25,377 nt of DNA, from assembly GCA_028717785.1 (NCBI GenBank), contig JAQUND010000021.1:1-25377 (forward strand), given 5' to 3'. The position numbers were made by a program, and so were the translations under genes. The DNA is from Candidatus Nanoarchaeia archaeon. Its GTDB lineage: Archaea; Nanoarchaeota; Nanoarchaeia; SCGC-AAA011-G17; JAFCDX01. The stretch's first letter is position 1; each line of letters opens with the position of its first letter. A model generated the notes under the pieces. It saw only the letters and a list, made by a program, of their open reading frames with translations. It did no database searches and was not told the origin of the DNA. This document shows positions 14,142 to 21,931 of the stretch, piece by piece.

Positions 14142-14323
14142 AAGAAGTTAAACATTTAATAGATGAAAAAGGAATGAAGAATCTATTAGCTGTAAAAATA
14201 GCTCACTATCAGAAAAATCCAGATCCAAAATTGAAAGTGGTTATAGAAAATTTTATGAAGATGTGCGCTAGACATAATGTTAACATAAGTCAAGAAGAAA
14301 GAATGTTTAGGGAGATAATGTAA
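14138..14323 (+). CDS. Small helical protein B between gatC and gatA (61 residues)
   Basis: An unrecognised 61-residue basic, helical protein: KNLLAVKIAHYQKNPDPKLK, then MKMCARHNVNISQEERMFRE. The NISQEERMFREI end closely resembles NISIQERRYNRI in the next gene, and the HYQKN segment resembles KYEKN in the previous one, so B bridges A and C as a probable family of three. The start is fixed by the ATGA overlap with gene A (14138-14141). The stop is one base from the ATG of gene C. Such tight packing implies cotranslation with gatC and gatA. Confidence 0.65.
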   Translation: MKEVKHLIDEKGMKNLLAVKIAHYQKNPDPKLKVVIENFMKMCARHNVNISQEERMFREIM

Positions 14324-14324
14324 A

Positions 14325-14570
14325 ATGGAAAGAAATTTGAAATTAGTAGAAGACGCAAAAACAGAATTATTACAAAAATTAGAAGAACTAGAACATAAAA
14401 TGGAAATTCCATTACCAGGTCAAGAGGTTTTAAATAATATTAATTTATTATCAAAAGAAATAAAACATTTGATAAGTTTTCTTAAAACTTCAGAAGCAAA
14501 TATCAGTATCCAAGAAAGAAGATATAATAGAATTATTTCCAATATGAATAAGAATTGGCCTTATACATGA
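14325..14570 (+). CDS. Small helical protein C between gatC and gatA (81 residues)
   Basis: An unrecognised 81-residue protein with a probable coiled-coil N-terminal half (LKLVEDAKTELLQKLEELEH) and the C-terminal motif SEANISIQERRYNRIISNM shared in part with gene B. It starts one base after gene B's stop, and its own stop overlaps the gatA ATG (ATGA, 14567-14570), so gatA translation is probably coupled to it. There is no membrane segment, signal or metal site. A function in or around GatCAB is inferred only from position. Confidence 0.65.
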   Translation: MERNLKLVEDAKTELLQKLEELEHKMEIPLPGQEVLNNINLLSKEIKHLISFLKTSEANISIQERRYNRIISNMNKNWPYT

Positions 14571-15856
14571 AAGAATTATTAAAAAAATTAAAAGATATTA
14601 ATAAAGAGTATAATTATTTTAATGTAATTTGTGAAGATTTAGAAAAACAAGAAAAAAATTCTAAAGGTAAATTAAAAAATTTACCAATTTCTGTTAAAGA
14701 TTGTATTTGTGTTAAAAATGTTGAATCAAAAGCAGGTTCAAAAATTCTTGAAGGATATAAACCATTATTTAATGCAACTGCAATTCAAAGATTAATTAAT
14801 GAAGGTGCGATTGTTTTAGGTAAAACTAGCCAAGATGAATTTGGTTTTGGTTCATTTTCTGTAAATACTTATAATATTTCAAAAAATCCAATTGATAAAT
14901 TAAGATCTTGTGGTGGTTCTTCTGGTGGATCAGCAGGTATAACAAAAAAACTATCAGAATTAAAAATAAATCATGTTTCTATTGCAGAATCTACTGGAGG
15001 TTCTATTGCTTGTCCAGCAGCATTTTGTGGAGTATATGGATTTACTCCTAGTTATGGAATTGTTTCAAGATACGGATTAATTGATTATGCAAATTCTTTA
15101 GATAAAATTGGAGTAATGGCTGATAATTTAACAGATATTAAAAAAGTATTTGATATTATGAAAGGATATGATGAAAAAGATTCTACTTCTTTAAAAGAAG
15201 AATTAAATAAAGATGATAAAATAAAAAAAGTTGCTATAATAAAAGAATCTTTAAATGTTGATAAAGAAATAAAAGAATTAATACTTAAAACAGTTAAAGA
15301 AAAATTTGGGGATTATGATTTAATTTCATTACCTTTAACAGAAAAATATGCAATTCCTGTTTATTATATTATTGCAATGGCTGAATCTAGTACAAATTTA
15401 GCAAAATATTGTGGAATGCGTTATGGTGCAGCTTCTGAATTAAAAGGAAGTTTTGATGAATATTTTAGTCAAGTAAGAACAGAATATTTTGGACAAGAAA
15501 CTAAGAGAAGAATTATTCTTGGAACATTTACTAGGATGGCTGGTTATAGGGATGCATTTTATTTGAAAGCAGCTAAAGTAAGAAATTTAATAATTCAAGA
15601 ATATAAAAATGTCTTTAAGAAATATGATTTAATTATAAGTCCAACAATGCCAGTTATTGCTCCTAAGTTTTCTGAAATAGAAAAATTAACTCCTTTAGAG
15701 AATTATATGATGGATATTTTAACAGTTGGTCCTAATTTAGCAGGTCTACCTCATATTTCTTGTAATTGTGGTTTTGTAAAGAAAATGCCAGTTGGTATTA
15801 TGTATATTGCAGATCATTTAAATGATTACAAATTACTAAATGAAAAATTGAAATAA
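14567..15856 (+). CDS. gatA: Asp/Glu-tRNA amidotransferase subunit A (amidase)
   Basis: GatA hydrolyses glutamine and passes ammonia to GatB, which amidates Asp-tRNA(Asn) and/or Glu-tRNA(Gln). The amidase-signature triad is present: K44 in PISVKD, the cis-serine at S118/S119 in CGGSSGGSAG, and nucleophile S146 in ESTGGSIACPAAFCGVYGFT. The usual sequence before and after the nucleophile is GSDTGGSIRQPA, so Asp is replaced by Ser and Arg-Gln by Ala-Cys. At 429 residues it is shorter than the usual 470-490; most of the loss is N-terminal, since the lysine lies near 79 in the S. aureus protein. An upstream in-frame TTG (14555) is ignored in favour of the ATG that overlaps the previous stop. gatB is encoded separately, about 4.6 kb downstream. 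Confidence 0.94.
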   Translation: MKELLKKLKDINKEYNYFNVICEDLEKQEKNSKGKLKNLPISVKDCICVKNVESKAGSKILEGYKPLFNATAIQRLINEGAIVLGKTSQDEFGFGSFSVNTYNISKNPIDKLRSCGGSSGGSAGITKKLSELKINHVSIAESTGGSIACPAAFCGVYGFTPSYGIVSRYGLIDYANSLDKIGVMADNLTDIKKVFDIMKGYDEKDSTSLKEELNKDDKIKKVAIIKESLNVDKEIKELILKTVKEKFGDYDLISLPLTEKYAIPVYYIIAMAESSTNLAKYCGMRYGAASELKGSFDEYFSQVRTEYFGQETKRRIILGTFTRMAGYRDAFYLKAAKVRNLIIQEYKNVFKKYDLIISPTMPVIAPKFSEIEKLTPLENYMMDILTVGPNLAGLPHISCNCGFVKKMPVGIMYIADHLNDYKLLNEKLK

Positions 15857-15891
15857 TTAAATTTAAATATTTAAAAAGATTAAATAAATTA

Positions 15892-16029
15892 ATGGAAAAT
15901 ACATTATTAAAACTAATGTGTGATTATTTTAGCTGGTATATTAAATTCTTTGGAGCTCTAGGAATACCTACTTTGGCTTTAGGTGTTTTAGTTGTTTTGT
16001 TTTTTAAAATAAAAGACTATTGTATATAA
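15892..16029 (+). CDS. 45-residue single-helix membrane protein upstream of the MgtA-type ATPase
   Basis: The ATG at 15892 opens a frame to TAA at 16027-16029 encoding MENTLLKLMCDYFSWYIKFF and then a hydrophobic helix GALGIPTLALGVLVVLFFKI ending KDYCI. The helix spans about residues 20-38 and is flanked by lysines. TTTAAATATTTAAAAAG (15860-15876) gives a TATA box about 27 bases before the ATG, so it has its own promoter and is probably leaderless. It lies 42 bases before the MgtA-type ATPase gene on the same strand. In E. coli a comparable tiny membrane protein, MgtS, stabilises MgtA; there is no sequence evidence that this is homologous. It is too short to be certain it is a gene, but promoter, composition and helix all support it. 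Confidence 0.5.
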   Translation: MENTLLKLMCDYFSWYIKFFGALGIPTLALGVLVVLFFKIKDYCI

Positions 16030-16071
16030 AAATAGTAATAGTTATAAATGAATATTTCCTTAATTTATTAG

Positions 16072-18609
16072 ATGTTAGTTAATCAAGATTATGGTTATTA
16101 TGCATCTTTAAAAGCAGGTGATGTTTTAAAGAAATTGGACTCTTCTCCTAAAGGATTATCTCATGAAGAAGTTAAGGAACGTATAAAAGAATATGGAATT
16201 AATTCTATTTCTAGTAAAAAGAAAAAACATATAGTTCTTGAATATTTATCTCATTTTAGCAATCCTTTAATGATTACTTTAATTGTTGTTTCTTTAATTT
16301 CTGTTATTTTAAAAGAACCAGTTAATGCTTCTATTATAGCTTTAATGGTTTTTTTAAGTGTAACTCTTGAATTTGTTCTTGAACATAAAGCACAAAAAGC
16401 TGTTGAAAAATTAAGGGAAATTGTAAAAATAACGGCTACAGTTATAAGAAATGGAAAACAAATAGAAGTAAAGAAAGAAGATTTGTGTATTGGGGATATT
16501 ATATTATTAAGTGCAGGAGATTTGGTTCCTGCAGATGCAAGATTAATAAGTGCAAAGGATTTATTCATTAAACAATCTGCTTTAACAGGAGAATCATTTC
16601 CAGCAGAAAAAAATGCAGATATAACTGTTTCTAAAGATTCAAGTTTAATAGAAATGAAAAATATTGTTTTTCTTGGAACAAGTGTTGTTTCTGGTTCTGC
16701 TACAGCTATTGTAATTAAAACAGGAATGAATACTGAATTTGGTAAAATAGCCCAGAAAATATTTGCAACTGAAGTTCATACTGAATTTGAGCATGGAATT
16801 AGTAATTTTAGTTATTTAGTTATGAAATCAACTATAGTTTTAGTATTATTAATATTTTTTATAAATGCATTATTACATAGGGATATTATAGAATCATTAT
16901 TATTTAGTATAGCCGTTGCTGTTGGTTTAACTCCAGAATTATTGCCTGTTATTATGTCAATAAACATGGCTAATGGTTCTAGGGATATGGCAAAAAAAGG
17001 AGCAATAGTAAAAAAATTATCTTCTATTCCTAATTTTGGAAGTATGGATATTTTATGTACAGATAAAACAGGAACTTTAACAGAAGATAAAATAAAATTA
17101 ATTAAATATACAGATGTTAATGGAAAAAATGCTGATTGTGTTTTTTTAAACACTTACATTAATAGTTATTTTCAGACTGGAATAAAAAATCAGATGGATG
17201 AAGCTGTTCTAAATTTTAAAAAAATAGATATAAAAAATTATAAAAAAATAGATGAAATTCCATATGATTTTATTAGAAAAAGAATGAGCATTGTTGTTGA
17301 AAAATCAAAAAAGAGATATTTAATAACTAAAGGTGCTCCCGAAGAAATATTTAATATTTGTAAATTTTATTATATTAATGGAAAAAAATTAAAATTAACT
17401 TCTAAAATAATAAAAAAAATAAGAAAAAAATACTATGATTTGAGTAAGGATGGATATAGAGTTTTAGCTGTAGCTGTTAAACAAGTACATAAAAAAGACC
17501 ACAATTATGAAAAAGAAGATGAATTTGGGATGGAGTTATACGGATTTGTTTCTTTTTTGGATCCAGCAAAAAAAGATGTTAAAAATATTTTAGTAGACTT
17601 AGAAAGAGCAGGTATTGAAATTAAAATTATAACAGGGGATAATGAATTAGTAACTAAAAAAATTTGTAATGATATTAAATTAAAAGTTAAAGGTGTCTTA
17701 TTAGGAACCGAAATAGATCATTTAACTAATGATGCTTTAAAAGTAAAAGTAGAAAATACAACTATATTTGCTCGTTTTTCTCCTTATCAAAAAGATAGAA
17801 TAATTAATGCCTTAAAAGCAAATGGACATGTTGTTGGCTATCTTGGAGATGGAATTAATGATACTCCTTCATTTAAAGCAGCAGATATAAGTATTTCAGT
17901 AAATAGTGCTGTTGATGTTGCTAAAGAAACTGCTGATATTGTTTTAACTCATAAAAGTTTGAAAGAACTTAAAGAAGGTGTTTTAGAAGGAAGAAAAACT
18001 TTTGGAAATACTTTAAAGTATATAATGATGCAATTAAGTTCTAATTTTGGTAATATGTTTTCAGTTGTTATTGCTGCAATATTTTTACCCTTTTTACCCA
18101 TGTTGCCTGTACAAATTTTATTAAATAATTTCCTTTATGATGCATCACAAGTTACAATACCAACTGATAATATAGATAAAGAATTTATTAAAAAACCTAA
18201 GAGATGGAATATTAATTTTATTAAAAATTTTATGATATTGCTTGGTCCTGTAAGTTCTATTTATGATATTTTAACATTTATTGTTTTATATTTTATATTA
18301 AGAGCAAGTATTCCTGCATTTCAAACAGGATGGTTTATGGAATCTTTAGCATCTCAAACTTTAGTTATTCATATAATAAGAACAAAACAAACCCCTTTCT
18401 TTAAAAGTAATGCTAGTAAATATTTATATTTTACAACTATATTATGTACTGCAATTGGTTGGATTATTCCTTATACTAAATTAGGATCTTATTTTGGATT
18501 TGTTCCATTACCATTTACAACCGTGATGATTATTGTTGGAATAGTATTAGTTTATTTTATAACAGTACAAATTGCAAAAAATTTATTTTATAGAAAGTAT
18601 GATATTTAA
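16072..18609 (+). CDS. mgtA: P-type ATPase, P3B magnesium-import type (MgtA-like)
   Basis: This is an 845-residue P-type ATPase of the inner membrane. The actuator loop has LTGES (171-175); the phosphorylation site is D331 in ILCTDKTGTLTED; the hinge has GDGINDTPSFKAADI starting at residue 592. Features specific to the MgtA/MgtB group are GLTPELLPVIMSINMA in helix 4, IPNFGSMDILCTDKTGTLT, FLPFLPMLPVQILLNNFLYD, then ASQVTIPTDNID, KKPKRWN and GPVSSIYDILTF. The N-terminal cation-ATPase domain (YGYYASLKAGDVLKKLDSSP) is present and there are about ten helices. MgtA imports Mg2+ using ATP, generally when magnesium is scarce. A TATA-like GTTATAAATG at 16034-16043 suits a leaderless start at 16072. 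The 3' end overlaps rlmH convergently by 4 bases. The substrate is assigned by family; other cations cannot be excluded. Confidence 0.9.
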   Translation: MLVNQDYGYYASLKAGDVLKKLDSSPKGLSHEEVKERIKEYGINSISSKKKKHIVLEYLSHFSNPLMITLIVVSLISVILKEPVNASIIALMVFLSVTLEFVLEHKAQKAVEKLREIVKITATVIRNGKQIEVKKEDLCIGDIILLSAGDLVPADARLISAKDLFIKQSALTGESFPAEKNADITVSKDSSLIEMKNIVFLGTSVVSGSATAIVIKTGMNTEFGKIAQKIFATEVHTEFEHGISNFSYLVMKSTIVLVLLIFFINALLHRDIIESLLFSIAVAVGLTPELLPVIMSINMANGSRDMAKKGAIVKKLSSIPNFGSMDILCTDKTGTLTEDKIKLIKYTDVNGKNADCVFLNTYINSYFQTGIKNQMDEAVLNFKKIDIKNYKKIDEIPYDFIRKRMSIVVEKSKKRYLITKGAPEEIFNICKFYYINGKKLKLTSKIIKKIRKKYYDLSKDGYRVLAVAVKQVHKKDHNYEKEDEFGMELYGFVSFLDPAKKDVKNILVDLERAGIEIKIITGDNELVTKKICNDIKLKVKGVLLGTEIDHLTNDALKVKVENTTIFARFSPYQKDRIINALKANGHVVGYLGDGINDTPSFKAADISISVNSAVDVAKETADIVLTHKSLKELKEGVLEGRKTFGNTLKYIMMQLSSNFGNMFSVVIAAIFLPFLPMLPVQILLNNFLYDASQVTIPTDNIDKEFIKKPKRWNINFIKNFMILLGPVSSIYDILTFIVLYFILRASIPAFQTGWFMESLASQTLVIHIIRTKQTPFFKSNASKYLYFTTILCTAIGWIIPYTKLGSYFGFVPLPFTTVMIIVGIVLVYFITVQIAKNLFYRKYDI

Positions 18610-19034
18610 TTTCTTTGATAAGGTAAGTTTTTAATTATACAATAACCTCTATAAATTTGTTCTAGTAGAATTATTCTAGCTAACTGATGATTAAAAGTCA
18701 TTTTTGATAAACTAATTAAATTTCCTTTTTTCTTTATATTTTCACCTAATCCATAAGATCCACCAATTACAAAGGTTACATCTTCTTTAATTAAATTAGA
18801 AAACTCTTTTGAACTAATATTTTTACCTTCTTCACTTAACATTATTACTTTATTTTTTAATTTAGGTTCTATTAATAATCCTTCTTTGTCTTGTATTTCC
18901 TTACTAGAATTGCTTTTTATCTCTTTTAGTTCAATAATTTCTAATTTAGTGAACTTTTCTATTTTATTTTTAAAATCTTGTTCTAAGAACTTAAATTTCT
19001 CTTTTAAACTCCCCACACAAATCAGTTTTATCAT
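18606..19034 (-). CDS. rlmH: RlmH, 23S rRNA pseudouridine-1915 N3-methyltransferase
   Basis: RlmH is a SPOUT-class methyltransferase that methylates pseudouridine 1915 of 23S rRNA in the assembled ribosome. The 142-residue length is near the family's usual 155. The SAM-binding trefoil knot shows VTFVIGGSYGLGENI (GGSYG at 91-95), LISLSKMTFNHQLARIILLE and QIYRGYCIIKNLPYQRN at the C-terminus. Family members almost always end NxPYHRE-like with a histidine important for function; here the position is Q140. The family is mainly bacterial, though it occurs in some archaea. It is the last gene of a minus-strand operon: the preceding gene's stop overlaps its ATG (ATGA, 19031-19034). The stop codons of rlmH and the MgtA-type gene overlap by 4 bases. 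Confidence 0.92.
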   Translation of the reverse strand: MIKLICVGSLKEKFKFLEQDFKNKIEKFTKLEIIELKEIKSNSSKEIQDKEGLLIEPKLKNKVIMLSEEGKNISSKEFSNLIKEDVTFVIGGSYGLGENIKKKGNLISLSKMTFNHQLARIILLEQIYRGYCIIKNLPYQRN

Positions 19035-19336
19035 AATAATCCATAATTACATCCAGGGCGTACTTCTACAGTTTTAAAATTTTCTTTTTCCATTTTTTGA
19101 TAATCTTCTCTAGTTGTTATAATCACTGAAGAAATTCCATGTATAATTAGAGTATCTTTTAATTCTTGTTTAGCTTCTTGATAACCTTTTAATCTTGCTA
19201 CTAATAAATTGTGTTCTTGTAAGGTTCTATTCAATTCACTTCCCATTACAATTATTTGTGAATCATCTTCTCCATCTAATCTATTAATTTCATCTTCTAG
19301 TCTTTTAATTTCTTCAATAATCTCTTGTTCAGACAT
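19031..19336 (-). CDS. Unrecognised coiled-coil protein upstream of rlmH (101 residues)
   Basis: The N-terminal half is a strongly predicted helical coiled coil (SEQEIIEEIKRLEDEINRLD, then QEHNLLVARLKGYQEAKQEL). The C-terminal half is shorter, beta-rich and basic (TLIIHGISSVIITTREDYQK, ending EVRPGCNYGLL). I recognise no family, and there is no membrane segment. Its ATG shares a base with the previous gene's stop (TAATG) and its stop overlaps rlmH by 4 bases, so it is tightly coupled in the operon. A link to ribosome maturation is possible from position only. Confidence 0.65.
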   Translation of the reverse strand: MSEQEIIEEIKRLEDEINRLDGEDDSQIIVMGSELNRTLQEHNLLVARLKGYQEAKQELKDTLIIHGISSVIITTREDYQKMEKENFKTVEVRPGCNYGLL

Positions 19337-19530
19337 TATCTATATCTCATAACACTTGATTCATGTGCATGTGTATATGAATTTGCTATTGCATTTTCTG
19401 TTTCTATAGCATGATCAATTGTGTCTGTATGTACTTGCATAAAAATATGACCCAGCAAATCATTAGGTACTCCAAGTTTAGCTGATTCTTGTAAAAGTTC
19501 TTCTACTTCAGGTTTAAATTTTATTGTCAT
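19336..19530 (-). CDS. Unrecognised small histidine-containing protein (64 residues)
   Basis: The product begins MTIKFKPEVEELLQESAKLG and ends HTDTIDHAIETENAIANSYT followed by HAHESSVMRYR. It is helical, without membrane segments. The five or more histidines are spread (HIF, VHTD, IDH, THAHE) and could bind metal, but no known motif is formed. A purine-rich GAGAGAGAAA stretch sits in the 13-base gap before the ATG and may serve as a ribosome site. It is the middle gene of the operon 20393 to 18606. Confidence 0.6.
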   Translation of the reverse strand: MTIKFKPEVEELLQESAKLGVPNDLLGHIFMQVHTDTIDHAIETENAIANSYTHAHESSVMRYR

Positions 19531-19543
19531 TTTCTCTCTCTAT

Positions 19544-19750
19544 TTATTTTAGAGCTTTATAATAAGGTTTAATCATAGCTAAAATCATTATTATAATAAA
19601 AACATACCAATATTGTAAAATATCTTTTGAAAAATAAGCTCCAATTACTAAAGCAAACATACCAACAGCAGTTTTAATTAAAGCCATATCCCAAATATCT
19701 AATCTTTTCAATCTTTTGTTATACCAATTAACAAATTTTTTCATACACAT
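19544..19750 (-). CDS. Small two-helix membrane protein (68 residues)
   Basis: The mature sequence starts MCMKKFVNWYNKRLKRLDIW and has two membrane helices (ALIKTAVGMFALVIGAYFSK and WYVFIIIMILAMIKPYY). It resembles small KRLKKLDIWDIALIK-type membrane proteins that I recall as common in DPANN genomes; their function is unknown. The frame opens at an ATG at 19765, but that codon is immediately followed by GGAGG (19759-19763 read on the minus strand), an ideal Shine-Dalgarno site eight bases before the ATG at 19750. The downstream ATG is therefore chosen. A further ATG two codons later is also possible. It lies 28 bases after the DUF4013 gene in the same operon. Confidence 0.72.
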   Translation of the reverse strand: MCMKKFVNWYNKRLKRLDIWDMALIKTAVGMFALVIGAYFSKDILQYWYVFIIIMILAMIKPYYKALK

Positions 19751-19778
19751 TTTATTTTCCTCCATTAAAATCTTCTAT

Positions 19779-20393
19779 TTATTTTATTTCTAAATATGTT
19801 TGTGCAAATAATGTTAAAGTTATCATTGCAGATAAATATGTAGATATGGCACTTCCAATTAATGGAATTGCAGATAAAACACCAACTATAACTAAATTAA
19901 TTATCATTGTTATTAACCAAATTAATGCATATTTTCCTGTAAATATTTTTTTAATAATTTCAGAAAAGTTAAATGCATCCATAAATTTTAGTTTTTTTGC
20001 AAATAATATTATAGCTAAAGGCATTACATAAGAAGCTATAAAGAATAATATAATTGCAGCAATTAATAATGGTCCACCAGTTTCTACACCTTCAAGTACA
20101 CTTTTAGTTAATAATCCTTTTATTACTCCAAGACCTAAACCAAGACCAGCGAAAATTATTCCTGGTAAGGCAAAGATTAAACCCATTGCAAAAGATAATA
20201 ATCCATTAACAAATAATTTTTTCCAATTAGTCCATTCTGGTAAAGTTTTTTTCTTTTCTAAAGTTAGTTTAGTTGATTCTATAACATAACCCATAGCAAA
20301 GAAATTGATTATTGGTAAAATATTAAGTAAGATACCTATTAGAAGTTTTTTTAAATCCTCAAAAGGACGTTTTATTGCATATTCATAATCCAT
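19779..20393 (-). CDS. DUF4013-family polytopic membrane protein
   Basis: This 204-residue protein has about six membrane helices. The N-terminal part (DYEYAIKRPFEDLKKLLIGI, then PIINFFAMGYVIESTK and LPEWTNWKKLFVNGLLSFAM) matches the DUF4013 pattern of a short amphipathic entry, a first helical pair and the PxWxxWxxLFxxGL loop. The family has no established function; members occur in archaea and Gram-positive bacteria. This is the first gene of a five-gene minus-strand operon. Its ATG is preceded by GAGGTG (20401-20406 on the minus strand) eight bases upstream, and by a TATA-like CTTTTAAATAC near 20425-20436, so the transcript has a leader. The divergent gatB promoter lies 20-30 bases further on. 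Confidence 0.85.
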   Translation of the reverse strand: MDYEYAIKRPFEDLKKLLIGILLNILPIINFFAMGYVIESTKLTLEKKKTLPEWTNWKKLFVNGLLSFAMGLIFALPGIIFAGLGLGLGVIKGLLTKSVLEGVETGGPLLIAAIILFFIASYVMPLAIILFAKKLKFMDAFNFSEIIKKIFTGKYALIWLITMIINLVIVGVLSAIPLIGSAISTYLSAMITLTLFAQTYLEIK

Positions 20394-20451
20394 TCAAAAC
20401 CACCTCATTACATTGTATTTTTTGTATTTAAAAGGTTTTCTTTTGGGAAAA

Positions 20452-20463
20452 GCTTATAAAATA
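20452..20463 (+). promoter_or_regulatory. TATA box of gatB
   Basis: GCTTATAAAATA centred about 26 bases before the gatB ATG at 20483, consistent with a leaderless transcript. It faces the DUF4013 operon promoter across a short divergent region (20394-20482). Confidence 0.55.
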
Positions 20464-20482
20464 TTAAATTAAATCTTATCTA

Positions 20483-21877
20483 ATGTCACAAGAATGTATT
20501 ATTGGTATAGAATGTCACGTCCCTATCAATTTAGCAGATACTAAATTGTTTTGTGGATGTCAATTACCTAGTGAAAATGCTAAACCTAATAGTTTTACGT
20601 GTCCTGTGTGCCTCGGAATGCCAGGAAGTAAACCTGTTGTAAATAAAAAGGTAATAGAATCAGCAATAAAATTAGCTATTTCTTTAAAATCAGATATTGC
20701 AAAAGAATTAATTTTTTCAAGAAAAGTTTATTTTTATCCTGATATGAATAAAAATTATCAAATAACTCAATACGAATTACCTTTAGCTAAAAATGGTTAT
20801 ATTAAACTAGATTCTGGAAAAAAGATAAGATTAACAAGAGCTCATGTAGAAGAAGATCCAGGAGCATTAGAACATAAAGGAAGTTTTTGTTTAGTTGATT
20901 ATAATAGAGCTGGTATACCATTAGTAGAAGTTGTTACAGAACCAGATTTAAGTTCTCCAGAAGAAGCAAGAGAATACTTAAACAAATTAATTACAATAGT
21001 TAATTATCTTGGAATTTATGATCCTGCAAAAGGACCAGTAAGAGCAGATGCAAATATTTCAATTAAAGGACATGAAAGAGTTGAAATAAAAAATATTTCT
21101 GGGTTTAAAGAAATTGAATCAGCTTTAAAATATGAATTTGAAAGACAAAAACAAGAATTAAAAGAAGGTAATGAGATTAAACGTGAAACTAGAGGTTGGG
21201 ATGCAAATAAACAAATTACTTTATTTCAAAGATCAAAAGAAACAGAAGAAGATTATGGTTATATTACCGATTCTGATTTAGTTCCTATAGAATTAACTGA
21301 TAAATATATTGCAGAAATAAAAAAAGATATTCCTGAATTAGCTCATGAAAAAGTAGAACGTTATATTAAAGATTTTAAATTACCTAAAGAAGATGCAGAA
21401 ACAATTGCTGCTGAAATGTTACTTGCAAATTTATTTGAAAAAGTAGCTAAGAAAATAGATCCTTTACTAGCTGCAAAATGGTTAAGACGTGAGTTAGTTA
21501 GAGTATTAGAATATAACAAATTAAATATTCATGATTTAGAATTAGATGAAACTCATTTAATTGAATTATTAGACTTAATAAGTTCTAAAAAAATAACTGA
21601 AAGGGTTGGACAAAAATTAATGGAAAAATTAATTGAAAAACCATTTAGTCCAAAAGAATATATTAAACAAGAAGGAATTATTATTGTATCAAGTGATAAA
21701 GAATTAGAAATTTTATGTAAAGAAGCAATTGAACAAAATGCTAAAGTTGCTAATGATTATAAATCTGGAAATGAAAAAGCTTTATTCTTCTTATCGGGAG
21801 TTATAATGAAGAAAACTAAAGGGCAAGCAGATATTAAAAAAGTAAATGAAATTCTTAAGAAGATGTTAGTCAAATAG
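20483..21877 (+). CDS. gatB: Asp/Glu-tRNA amidotransferase subunit B
   Basis: GatB phosphorylates the misacylated Asp or Glu on tRNA and accepts ammonia from GatA. It begins ECIIGIECHVPINLADTKLF; the zinc site is C24-G-C26 and C40-PVC43 (CxC...CxxC). It continues with LGMPGSKPVVNKKV, FSRKVYFYPDMNKNYQITQY (78-97), RAHVEEDPGALEHKG, DYNRAGIPLVEVVTEPDL and RADANISIKGHERVEIKNI. The family hallmark TRGWDANKQITLFQRSKE contrasts with the DGT-LRPMPG motif of GatE. The helical domain and YqeY tail (FFLSGVIMKKTKGQADIKKV) complete 464 residues, a normal length. The usual cradle-strand sequence GLEVHVQL is replaced by GIECHVPI. It forms GatCAB with gatC and gatA, 5-7 kb upstream, and is probably a separate transcript with a leaderless start. 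Confidence 0.95.
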   Translation: MSQECIIGIECHVPINLADTKLFCGCQLPSENAKPNSFTCPVCLGMPGSKPVVNKKVIESAIKLAISLKSDIAKELIFSRKVYFYPDMNKNYQITQYELPLAKNGYIKLDSGKKIRLTRAHVEEDPGALEHKGSFCLVDYNRAGIPLVEVVTEPDLSSPEEAREYLNKLITIVNYLGIYDPAKGPVRADANISIKGHERVEIKNISGFKEIESALKYEFERQKQELKEGNEIKRETRGWDANKQITLFQRSKETEEDYGYITDSDLVPIELTDKYIAEIKKDIPELAHEKVERYIKDFKLPKEDAETIAAEMLLANLFEKVAKKIDPLLAAKWLRRELVRVLEYNKLNIHDLELDETHLIELLDLISSKKITERVGQKLMEKLIEKPFSPKEYIKQEGIIIVSSDKELEILCKEAIEQNAKVANDYKSGNEKALFFLSGVIMKKTKGQADIKKVNEILKKMLVK

Positions 21878-21931
21878 AAAAGTTTATATATGGGTTATCA
21901 CTTATTTATGTGTAAACACAAAGGAGAAAAT

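Noticed and set aside
13640..14570. Idea that the three small proteins are diverged copies of GatC (ARLNLTENEIEKFTKE versus ARHNVNISQEERMFREIM)
   Set aside because: The resemblance is one short helix start, is at opposite ends of the proteins, and the rest does not align; composition bias could explain it.
16251..17153. Minus-strand open frames inside the MgtA-type ATPase gene
   Set aside because: They are antisense to conserved P-type ATPase motifs, with no promoter or ribosome site; shadows of codon bias.
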